Shown: positions 26,637-33,994 of the stretch, piece after piece | How the letters are laid out: each line of letters opens with the position of its first letter | Position numbering within the stretch: the first letter of the stretch is position 1 | Program-made: the position numbers and the translations under genes | Assembly: GCA_011390755.1 (NCBI GenBank) | Contig: JAABRU010000024.1 | Coordinates: 1-53,673 of the forward strand | Direction of reading: 5' to 3' | Source of the DNA: Desulfobacteraceae bacterium | GTDB lineage: Bacteria > Desulfobacterota > Desulfobacteria > Desulfobacterales > Desulfococcaceae | DNA: 53,673 nt | The notes under the pieces: generated by a model | Database searches by the model: none | What the model was told of the DNA's origin: nothing | What the model saw: the letters and a program-made list of their open reading frames with translations, nothing else

Positions 26637-28073
26637 ATGGCAACTATCCTGATTATTGATGATGATTTTTATATCCGGGAAGTTTTGGAAGACAATATTG
26701 CAGTTCTCGGACACGAAGCGGTCTTCGCGAAAAATCTGTCAGAAGGACGGAGGCTGACGGAAAACCGTGAATTTGATCTGGTATTTCTGGATGTCTGCCT
26801 GCCGGACGGCAACGGTCTGGAAGCAGTTCCCGGCATACGGGAAGGCCCCGGAGCGCCGGAAATCATTATTATAACCGGTGCAGGAGACACAGAAGGGGCG
26901 GAACTGGCCATCGGCAGCGGTGCCTGGGATTATATTCAGAAGCCCTTTTCCATGCAGAATATCCGGCTTCAGGTTCAGCGGGTTCTGGAATACCGGAACC
27001 GGAAGAGGGAAAAAAAGCGGACCGTATCCCTCAAACGTGACCGGATTATCGGATGCAGTCCCCGTTTAAATGCCTGCCTGGATCGCGTGGCCCGGTGCGC
27101 GGACAGTGATACCAGTGTCTTTGTCAGCGGTGAAACCGGGACAGGAAAAGAGCTGTTTGCCCGTGCCATTCATGAAAACAGCAGCAGAGCTGACAGACCT
27201 TTTGTGGTCGTGGACTGCGCTTCCCTGCCGGATCAGTTGGTGGAAACCCTTCTTTTCGGGCATGAAAAAGGAGCCTTTACGGGCGCGCACTGCTCCAAAA
27301 CCGGTCTCATCTCCGAAGCTCACGGGGGCACCCTTTTTCTGGATGAAGTGGGGGAACTTCCCCTGACAACCCAAAAAAATTTTCTGCGTGTACTTCAGGA
27401 ACGCCGGTATCGTCCCGTAGGAAACCGGAAAGAATTCCATAGTGATTTCCGCCTGATTTCCGCCACCAACCGGAACATAGAAGAAAGAGTCCGAACCGGC
27501 AGGTTCCGGAAGGACCTGCTTTACCGTCTGCGGAGTTTTGTTCTGGAACTGCCGCCCCTGCGGGATCGGAAGGAGGATATCAAACCCCTGACCCTCCATT
27601 ATATTTTCCTGACTTGCAGAAAAAGAGGGATACAGATCAAAGGCATGGTTCCGGAATTCCTGGGAATGCTGGAATCCTGTGAATGGCCGGGAAATATCCG
27701 GGAACTCATCGGAAGCATAGAAGAAGCCGTACTGGCGGAACCGGAAAATCCTGTCCTGTATCCCATGCATCTGCCCCCGCGTATCCGGGTTCAGTATGTT
27801 CAGCGTTCCCTGGAAACAGAAAAACCTTCTCCTTCTCCCCTCCCCGCCCCGAAAACAGCATTGCCGCAGACGGATACCTCTCCGGATTCCATCTCCCTGC
27901 CGCTTTCCCTGAAAGATTACCGGAAGCGTGTGATGGAAAAAGGGGAACAGCACTATCTGGAGCAGTTGCTGGCATTCACATCAAAGAATATTCCCAGGAC
28001 CTGTGAAATTTCCGGGCTCAGCAAATCCCGTCTGTATCATCTGCTGAAAAAATATCATATTTCCCTGAAATGA
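26637..28073 (+). CDS. NtrC-type sigma-54 response regulator
   Basis: The protein has 478 residues. A receiver domain (1-125) has acidic IDDD and the phospho-acceptor Asp in FLDVCLP at about residue 52. The AAA+ activator domain (about 140-375) has Walker A GETGTGKE, the sigma-54 contact loop EKGAFTGA, Walker B GGTLFLDEVGELP, RLISATN and WPGNIREL. A proline-rich linker leads to a Fis-type helix-turn-helix at the end (RTCEISGLSKSRLYHLLKKY). It activates sigma-54 promoters after phosphorylation. No cognate kinase is adjacent in the same operon. A possible sigma-54 promoter lies about 470 bases downstream (28544-28559). The start lacks a clear ribosome site. Confidence 0.92.
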   Translation: MATILIIDDDFYIREVLEDNIAVLGHEAVFAKNLSEGRRLTENREFDLVFLDVCLPDGNGLEAVPGIREGPGAPEIIIITGAGDTEGAELAIGSGAWDYIQKPFSMQNIRLQVQRVLEYRNRKREKKRTVSLKRDRIIGCSPRLNACLDRVARCADSDTSVFVSGETGTGKELFARAIHENSSRADRPFVVVDCASLPDQLVETLLFGHEKGAFTGAHCSKTGLISEAHGGTLFLDEVGELPLTTQKNFLRVLQERRYRPVGNRKEFHSDFRLISATNRNIEERVRTGRFRKDLLYRLRSFVLELPPLRDRKEDIKPLTLHYIFLTCRKRGIQIKGMVPEFLGMLESCEWPGNIRELIGSIEEAVLAEPENPVLYPMHLPPRIRVQYVQRSLETEKPSPSPLPAPKTALPQTDTSPDSISLPLSLKDYRKRVMEKGEQHYLEQLLAFTSKNIPRTCEISGLSKSRLYHLLKKYHISLK

Positions 28074-28160
28074 ATTGAGTGTAAGTTTTTTGCGTTTTTT
28101 AACCACAGAGAACACAGAGAATGCACAGAGTGACACAGAGTTTTTTATTATTTCCAGATA

Positions 28161-28323
28161 CAGTAATCGAAAACTTTCCGGAGGAGTGCAGAAATTGTAT
28201 TTCTGCACCGCTGAACATGGGTAAAACGGAGCGTTTTCTGCCGGGCATTCATGCAAAAATACAATTTCTGCACTCCGGGAACCGTTCTGAAACCGGTCGG
28301 CGGAAAACTTTTCGATCTACTGA
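28161..28323. repeat. Dispersed inverted repeat, family A copy 3
   Basis: The left arm is CAGTAATCGAAAACTTTCCG and the right arm CGGAAAACTTTTCGATCTAC followed by TGA. The inner pair GGAGTGCAGAAATT/AATTTCTGCACTCC differs from copy 1 by matched changes on both arms (AAAA to GAAA, TTTT to TTTC), so pairing is kept. Confidence 0.7.
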
Positions 28324-28543
28324 GATATGCCTGCCATATACCTGCCCTCTGTGAAAACTCTGCGACCTCTGTGGTTGAAAATATTTAATAAGGTTACACT
28401 CATGAATTTTCCTGTTTTGCAGGAATATTCCTGTGATACAGGAAAATTATCTCTCTCCCAAGTCTCTTTCACCAAGGCCCTCCCCCTGTATTTCTGAAAT
28501 AAAATTTAAATATATCAACTATTTATTCTTATTAATATTTTTT

Positions 28544-28559
28544 GGCATGATTTTTGTTA
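28544..28559 (+). promoter_or_regulatory. Possible sigma-54 promoter (-24/-12)
   Basis: TGGCATG, four bases, then TTGTT gives GG at -24 and TG at -12 with the right spacing; the consensus is TGGCACG-N4-TTGCA/T. The mismatches are T for C at -20 and T for C in the -12 element. It would drive the small genes at 28638 and 29180. The neighbouring NtrC-type activator makes this plausible. Confidence 0.4.
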
Positions 28560-28637
28560 AGGAAACTGGAAAAGCTGCTGATATAAAAGGGCGGTCTTTT
28601 CCGAATCCCGGATGTCATCAGAAAAAGGAATAAGCAT

Positions 28638-29003
28638 ATGGAACTGCTGGTATATGCAAACCAGGATGATCCTGTTTGCGAACTGCTTTACAAAGATTTT
28701 AACAGTATTCCCGGTCTTTGCCTGACCTTCTGTTCCCCGGCAGAAGATTTTGCCGAAGCTCTGAAAAACAGCAGAAGCGGCAGAAGCATGATTATTTTCT
28801 CGGTTTCCGCTGAAAAAGATATCCGGAATCTGCTGTCACTCAAAGAATATCTTTGGGATGTACACCTGATTCTCATTCTGCCGAACCGTGATGAAAAACT
28901 TCGGAAAATGGGATATGCACTGTACCCCAGGCTGATCCTGTTTCCGGATATGGAGGCGGATATCCTCAAAAGGGTGGTATCCGGATTTGCCCAATATTGT
29001 TGA
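28638..29003 (+). CDS. Small uncharacterised protein, possibly a degenerate receiver domain
   Basis: The protein has 121 residues, with AAGGAA upstream. I do not recognise a named family. The pattern is alternating alpha/beta of receiver size: strand MELLVYAN, helix, strand LCLTFCSP, helix, strand SMIIFSVSAEKD, helix, strand VHLILILPNRDEK, and a final PRLILFPDMEADILKRVVSG that resembles the KPF-helix end of receivers. The phospho-acceptor aspartate and the acidic cluster after strand 1 are lacking. It lies behind a possible sigma-54 promoter and before a kinase-dimerisation-like small protein. A pseudo-receiver role is a guess. Confidence 0.6.
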   Translation: MELLVYANQDDPVCELLYKDFNSIPGLCLTFCSPAEDFAEALKNSRSGRSMIIFSVSAEKDIRNLLSLKEYLWDVHLILILPNRDEKLRKMGYALYPRLILFPDMEADILKRVVSGFAQYC

Positions 29004-29023
29004 CATAAGCAACAGATTCAGAT

Positions 29024-29090
29024 CTGCAGAGACGTATTGCATATGCCCTTTTGCTCCGCAGCCGGGGGCCTATGCAATACGTCCCTGCAG
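29024..29090. repeat. Inverted repeat with CTGCAG ends (family D)
   Basis: CTGCAGAGACGTATTGCATA (from 29024) faces TATGCAATACGTCCCTGCAG (to 29090). Degraded relatives with GTATTGCATACGCCC occur at 52492-52610. No T-tract follows. Confidence 0.6.
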
Positions 29091-29179
29091 CGGAAATTTT
29101 AATGCGGCAGATTGCCGTTTTTACCTGTATTTTTAAATAATTTCGATATGTTTCAAACAGATTCCAAAGGAGGGTAACA

Positions 29180-29398
29180 ATGGAGACAGACAGAAATGCA
29201 GCAAAAACCGTTTTGGAAGGCATTTGCGAAGGGCGGTGTCTGCCGAAATATAAAATCCGTCAGTATCTGCAGCTGATTTCCGGATATGCGGAAATCCTCC
29301 TGATGGGACTGCCGGAAAAAGATCCCATCCGTTCGGAAGTCATTGAAATATGGAATCATTCAAGAAAAATGGACAGGGACATCAGTAATTCTCTGTGA
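29180..29398 (+). CDS. Stand-alone histidine-kinase dimerisation-like small protein lacking the phospho-histidine
   Basis: The protein has 72 residues, with a strong AAAGGAGG ribosome site. Residues of about 24-68 (YKIRQYLQLISGYAEILLMG then LPEKDPIRSEVIEIWNHSRK) resemble the HisKA helix pair of hybrid kinases, where the motif is usually HDFNNxLxxIxGYAEL. Here the histidine position is occupied by tyrosine or lysine and there is no ATPase domain. It may be a decoy or scaffold that pairs with kinases, or a gene remnant. It is followed after 76 bases by the papain-like peptidase gene. Confidence 0.6.
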   Translation: METDRNAAKTVLEGICEGRCLPKYKIRQYLQLISGYAEILLMGLPEKDPIRSEVIEIWNHSRKMDRDISNSL

Positions 29399-29474
29399 TA
29401 AATTGCTGTTCAGTTTCCACTCCAAATAAAATTATGACAGAAAAACGGCTGTCATTTCAATTCAGGAGATATTT

Positions 29475-30920
29475 ATGAAAAGGAAATACAGACGAACCTT
29501 TTATTTTATGTTGGCCGCATTGCTGCCTTATATATTTCTGAATCCTGCCGATTCCGGGGTGAATGCCTTTCCCCGTGTGGAAGTATCTCCGGAAGCAGTT
29601 TATCTGAAACCCTGCGGGATTTCAGGGCGGGAATCCGGGACTGCGGTTCCCTCTCCGGAGGGGAGAGGCGCGGATACAGAAGAATCCGGAAAAGGTCTGC
29701 TCATTCCGGAAGAAGTCATCTCCTACTGGCGTTCGGCCATGCCCCGGGCAGAAAGAACCGTTCCGGACAGACTTCCCCCCCTGGTGGATTGGAGTCCCTA
29801 TGACAGCCCGGTAAAATCCCAGGGAGCCTGCGGGGCCTGTGCGGTTTTTGCAGGTGCGGCACTCATTGAAAATCTGATCCGGCAGCAGTATCCCGGCATG
29901 AATACCGATCTTTCAGAACAGGCTCTCCTTTCCTGTATTCCGGGTATGTCATGTATGGGCGGATGGTATTATGATGTCTTCAGTCATATCCGAAACTTCG
30001 GTGCGGTTTCGGAAAACTGTTATCCCTATGCAGGAAGAAAAGGAGACTGCGATCTTCTGTGTACCTATCCGGATTATCTGGTAAAGATTACGGATCATTC
30101 CCCTGCCCTCAGTCTGTGGGGGGAAAATCACAGCAAAGATGATCTGCGGAGGGCTTTGCAGAACGGTCCCCTGGTGGTGTCCATGCGGGTTCCGGACAAC
30201 GGCACTTTCGAAGGCAGCGGGTACCGGGGCGGTGTATATGATTATGAAGGCGGCCCGATCTCCTGGACCGATAATGCCCATGCCGTCCTTCTGGTGGGAT
30301 ACAATGATGAAGAGCAGTCTTTCAAAGTCAAAAACAGTTGGGGCGCGCAGTGGGGGGAAAAGGGCTATTTCCGCATTTCCTATGATGATGTGAGTGATGA
30401 TGTAAAATTCGGCAGTTATGCCTGCGCTGCTTCCGGAGTCCTTCTGCTGAAAAGACCGGCACTGCTTCGGATTTCCAACACAGGAACCGAAAATCTGAAC
30501 GTGAGCCGCATCCGCTGCAATGAAGACCGGCTGGCAATTTCCCCGGATTCGGATTTCAGGGTCTTCCCGGATTCATTTCAGACGGTCATTGTATCTGTTC
30601 CGGACTGGGAGGCAATCCCTGTAAGCGGTATGCAGACTGATATCCGGATTCGGTCCGATGCCTTTCAGAATCCGTCTGTAACCGTCAGTGTTACCGCGGA
30701 AAGGCCCCCATGTTCGGGTGGGACTGAATTGGGAAATATGGACTGCAGCGAAAACGGAACGGTTCTGAGAGATGCCATAATCGCTCTTCAGATACTGGCC
30801 GGAAACGGGAGCGGGGAACTCTGCGATAACTATCCGGAATCCGTTACGGATGTGAACGGGGATAAAAGAGCCGGGATGGAAGAGGTGATTTATATTTTGC
30901 GGTATGTCGGCGGGTTATAG
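29475..30920 (+). CDS. Secreted papain-family (C1) cysteine peptidase with dockerin-like tail
   Basis: The protein has 481 residues, with GGAGAT upstream. A signal peptide with a basic start ends near residue 30. The C1 domain (about 95-320) starts LPPLVDWSPYDSPVKSQG. Catalytic C122 lies in QGACGACAVF, H269 in NAHAVLLVGY and N287 in VKNSWGAQWGEKGYF; all are present. The usual CGSCWAF is CGACAVF here, so the conserved Ser and Trp are replaced. A short beta-domain follows (about 325-415). The tail (about 420-481) has dockerin-like EF-hand segments (GTVLRDAIIALQILAG; DVNGDKRAGMEEVIYIL) close to those at the end of the C10 peptidase at 12652. The protein is exported; cohesin partners are not seen in the window. 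Confidence 0.87.
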   Translation: MKRKYRRTFYFMLAALLPYIFLNPADSGVNAFPRVEVSPEAVYLKPCGISGRESGTAVPSPEGRGADTEESGKGLLIPEEVISYWRSAMPRAERTVPDRLPPLVDWSPYDSPVKSQGACGACAVFAGAALIENLIRQQYPGMNTDLSEQALLSCIPGMSCMGGWYYDVFSHIRNFGAVSENCYPYAGRKGDCDLLCTYPDYLVKITDHSPALSLWGENHSKDDLRRALQNGPLVVSMRVPDNGTFEGSGYRGGVYDYEGGPISWTDNAHAVLLVGYNDEEQSFKVKNSWGAQWGEKGYFRISYDDVSDDVKFGSYACAASGVLLLKRPALLRISNTGTENLNVSRIRCNEDRLAISPDSDFRVFPDSFQTVIVSVPDWEAIPVSGMQTDIRIRSDAFQNPSVTVSVTAERPPCSGGTELGNMDCSENGTVLRDAIIALQILAGNGSGELCDNYPESVTDVNGDKRAGMEEVIYILRYVGGL

Positions 30921-30967
30921 TTTTCAGAAACATCAGTAACAAAACCGAAAAAACAAAGGAGAATGGA

Positions 30968-31975
30968 ATGAAGAGAAAGACCCTTATTTATTGTTTTACG
31001 CTATGGGCTGTTTTTCTGACATGGGGATTATCAACGGCTTCGGCAGAAGAAAACAGAAAATTCAGGGTATTGGTGGTGATGAGTTATGATGATGATTTTC
31101 TTTGGGATACTGAAATCAGAAAAGGAGTGGATGCTATTTTGGCGGAAACCTGCAATGTGAAATATTTTTATATGAATACTTACAAAAATCCGGAGGGCGG
31201 AGTTCAGAAAGCCGGGGAAGCCTTTGCTTTCTACCAGGAATTTAAGCCGGACGGGGTGATTGTGTCGGATGATAATGCGCAGTCCATGTTTGTTTTGCCC
31301 TATCTGAAAGACAAGGTAAAAACTCCCGTGATATTTTGCGGCGTGAATGAGGATGCGGACAAATACGGATATCCGGCTTCCAATGTATCCGGAGTTTTGG
31401 AACATTACCTTATTGATGAATCCATTGCGCTTGCGAAACAACTGATACCCTCAATTGCCACTTTCGGATTTATTATGAAAGACAGTTCCACTTCCAAAGC
31501 GGTATTTAAACAGATTCAAAAAGAGTCAGACAGTTATACTGCTACATTTGTCAGTTTCAAAGAGCCGGTGTCATTAAAAGAGACTGTAGCCATGACAGAG
31601 GATCTCAGAAAAAACTGCGATGTGCTGTTTGTCTCCAGTCTGGCCGGAATTCAGGATGAAAAAGGCAAGCCCCTTACAGATCCGGAATGTTTCTCTGTCA
31701 TACGGAAAACATTCGGAAAACCGATTATCGGCCACAATATTTACCATGTCAGATTCGGCGCGTTATGCGGTGTTTCCCAGTCAGGGGCAGAACAGGGGGA
31801 AACCGCTGCCCGACTGCTTTTGAAAACTATGCAGGGAACGCCTGTTTCTGAGATTCCGATTACAAAAAATCACAACGGAAAACGGATGATTAACGTAACT
31901 GTTCTGAAAGAAGTGGGAATAAAACCCAGACCGGAAATACTCGGCAGTGCGGAACTGGTGAGAACCGAAAATTAA
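30968..31975 (+). CDS. ABC-type substrate-binding protein (ABC_sub_bind family), no permease
   Basis: The protein has 335 residues, with AAAGGAG upstream and a signal peptide ending STASA. It follows the fold of periplasmic binding proteins of the ABC_sub_bind group: FRVLVVMSYDDDFLWDTEIR, KPDGVIVSDDNAQSMFVLPY, TPVIFCGVNEDADKYGYP, GVLEHYLIDESIALAKQL and a C-terminal GETAARLLLKTMQGT. Relatives in sensory clusters bind aromatic or other small ligands, but the ligand here cannot be read. There is no permease or ATPase gene; a chemoreceptor and a hybrid kinase follow, so it probably presents a ligand to one of them. Confidence 0.82.
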   Translation: MKRKTLIYCFTLWAVFLTWGLSTASAEENRKFRVLVVMSYDDDFLWDTEIRKGVDAILAETCNVKYFYMNTYKNPEGGVQKAGEAFAFYQEFKPDGVIVSDDNAQSMFVLPYLKDKVKTPVIFCGVNEDADKYGYPASNVSGVLEHYLIDESIALAKQLIPSIATFGFIMKDSSTSKAVFKQIQKESDSYTATFVSFKEPVSLKETVAMTEDLRKNCDVLFVSSLAGIQDEKGKPLTDPECFSVIRKTFGKPIIGHNIYHVRFGALCGVSQSGAEQGETAARLLLKTMQGTPVSEIPITKNHNGKRMINVTVLKEVGIKPRPEILGSAELVRTEN

Positions 31976-31989
31976 CCGTTCAAAAATGG

Positions 31990-32102
31990 CAGTGGGTCAA
32001 ATCCGTTGATGAAACAGAATTCAGATTACCGTAGAGACAAGGCATGCCCTGTCTCTGCGGATCCCATAATCCCGGATTCAGGATGACCGGCTCTGACCCA
32101 CC
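31990..32102. repeat. Inverted repeat GTGGGTCA/TGACCCAC with inner palindrome
   Basis: AGTGGGTCAAATCCG (31991) faces CGGCTCTGACCCAC (ending 32101). Inside, GAGACAAGGCATGCCCTGTC and TC (32034-32055) form a hairpin related to the palindrome at 38436-38461. The left arm recurs at 33950-33968 between the chemoreceptor and the kinase. Confidence 0.55.
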
Positions 32103-32128
32103 GCCCCAAATGACAATAAGGAAGAGAT

Positions 32129-33922
32129 ATGAAAAAACAGTTTTCATTGTTCGGCAAAAGCATCCCCCAACGGCTTTTGCGGATGAACCTGATGATGTTT
32201 GGCGTATTCATCATTATGGTCACTGCGGCTATCTTCGGATTCAGGCATTTCAAAGAAATCCTGAAAACAGAATTTTCTGATAATATTGCCCGGATTTCCG
32301 GCAATGCGGAAACCGGGAGAAAACTGACAGAAATTCTCACAGAGACAAATCTTCTGATGGGGGAGTTTTTCGGAAAACCGGAAATGCTGAAAACAAAAGG
32401 CCCTCACATTGTTCAGATGACGGATCTGCTGATTTCGCAAACCGGCAATGCGCAGCTGAAAAAGTCTCTGAAAAGTTTTTCAGAAAAAATCAGGGCAGTT
32501 CTCCGGGACTGTGAAAAAATCATTTCTGTCCGTCAGAACGCAGATGAAACAGAAACACAGTTCCATCAGACACTCACGGGCCTGAGCGAAAATGTTGCCA
32601 ACAGAATACTGGTGCTGGTAATGGAAGGGAAAAGAGCCTCCATGATGGAACAGCTAACCTTTATGATTTCCGGGTATCGGGAGACCTTCACGCAGGCGGC
32701 TTATGATTTTACAAAAATAGGAGTTTTTCATTCAGCAGACAGTGATGAAGCAGACGGTAATGAAAAGGATCACCCTGTTTTTGCACTGACAGATGACCTG
32801 CTTTTACGGCTACGGACACTCACGGCTTCGGATCCGGAGATTGCAGACTACGGCAGGCAGCTGATGGCACTGACGGAAAAATATAAAGAAAGCGTACATC
32901 AGTTTCATGGAACTGTTCTTGAATTCAGCACAAAAAGAGAAAAACTGAAACAGGATGAAGACAGCATCTTCGGACTCATAGCCGAAAGCGACAAACAGGT
33001 GTCCCGGCAGTCGGAAAAAAATATTGAGCTTCTCTTACGCAGATTGTCAAAAGCAATCATGACCGGATCGGTAATTGTTCTGCTCACCGGCTTCTTACTC
33101 TTTGTATTTTCCCTGTACCAGGGAAGAGGTCTTATGAAATCACTGAAAGACATGATTTCAGAACTGCAGGATGCTTCGGAACGCCTGCAGGATTCATCCG
33201 GTCATATCCTCAGCAGCAGCCGGGAACTTGCCGAAGATATGGCAGAACAGGCTGCGGCATTGGAAGAAACCGGTTCCTCCCTGGAAGAGATGGATTCCAT
33301 GACAAAAATGAATGCGGAGAATGCAGGGGATACGGACAGAATTGTAAGAAATTCGGCACAGCGTATTGAAGAATCCTCCCGTTCTATTCGCAAACTGACA
33401 CAATCCATGTCAGAAATTTCCGATGCAGGAAAAGAAACCCGCCGGATTATCAAAAGCATTGACGAAATTGCATTTCAGACCAATCTGCTGGCATTAAACG
33501 CTGCTATTGAAGCCGCCAGAGCCGGAGAAGCCGGTGCTGGATTTGCCGTTGTGGCAGACGAAGTCCGGACCCTTGCCCTGCGCTCGGCAGAGGCGGCAAA
33601 AAATACCGCCTCGCTGATTGAAAATAATGCTGTCAGAATGCAGGAAGGCTCGGATCATGCCCGGATGATGAATGAAAAATTTATTGAAATACAGGCAGAC
33701 ATCGGCAGAATAAAAGAAAAAATCAATGAAGTGGCAGGCGGTTCCGCGGAACAGGCCAACGGTATCGGGCAGATAAACAAAGCCGTGGGGGAAATGGACC
33801 GGATTGTTCAGCGCAATTCTGCAAAAAGCAGTCAGTTATCTGAAATATCAGGAAAAATTAAAACAGACGGTATCCGTATCCGGAAGATGGTTCAGGAACT
33901 GGCAATGATGAGCGGGACATAA
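32129..33922 (+). CDS. Methyl-accepting chemotaxis protein
   Basis: The protein has 597 residues, with AAGGAAGAG upstream. One membrane helix (about 22-42) precedes a helical periplasmic domain of about 265 residues; the second helix is at about 308-330. No obvious HAMP motif pair is seen, but a helical linker joins to the signalling coiled coil. The conserved hairpin tip ([20 protein letters not shown], about 445-464) and [15 protein letters not shown] are present, so it should contact CheA and CheW. The all-helical sensor lacks Cache features. It follows a binding-protein gene and precedes a kinase with a solute-binding domain. No cheA, cheW, cheR or cheB is in the window. Confidence 0.92.
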   Translation: MKKQFSLFGKSIPQRLLRMNLMMFGVFIIMVTAAIFGFRHFKEILKTEFSDNIARISGNAETGRKLTEILTETNLLMGEFFGKPEMLKTKGPHIVQMTDLLISQTGNAQLKKSLKSFSEKIRAVLRDCEKIISVRQNADETETQFHQTLTGLSENVANRILVLVMEGKRASMMEQLTFMISGYRETFTQAAYDFTKIGVFHSADSDEADGNEKDHPVFALTDDLLLRLRTLTASDPEIADYGRQLMALTEKYKESVHQFHGTVLEFSTKREKLKQDEDSIFGLIAESDKQVSRQSEKNIELLLRRLSKAIMTGSVIVLLTGFLLFVFSLYQGRGLMKSLKDMISELQDASERLQDSSGHILSSSRELAEDMAEQAAALEETGSSLEEMDSMTKMNAENAGDTDRIVRNSAQRIEESSRSIRKLTQSMSEISDAGKETRRIIKSIDEIAFQTNLLALNAAIEAARAGEAGAGFAVVADEVRTLALRSAEAAKNTASLIENNAVRMQEGSDHARMMNEKFIEIQADIGRIKEKINEVAGGSAEQANGIGQINKAVGEMDRIVQRNSAKSSQLSEISGKIKTDGIRIRKMVQELAMMSGT

Positions 33923-33994
33923 CAGATGAGCCATGAAAAAAATATGACAGTGGGTCAAATCCGCTGATAAGGTCTCAGGGAGGGTCAAGAAATA

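Larger units (their letters stand above)
28074..28637. other. Gene-free spacer with family A copy inside an outer repeat
   Basis: An outer degenerate pair (AACCACAGAGAACACAGAG near 28099; CTCTGCGACCTCTGTGGTT near 28358) surrounds family A copy 3 (28161-28323). After 28380 the sequence is AT-rich and contains the possible sigma-54 promoter at 28544-28559. The 66-codon ORF at 28433-28633 has no ribosome site and is not supported. Confidence 0.6.

Noticed and set aside
28433..28633. 66-codon ORF before the 28638 gene
   Set aside because: It has no ribosome site, lies across a possible promoter, and its sequence shows no credible domain.
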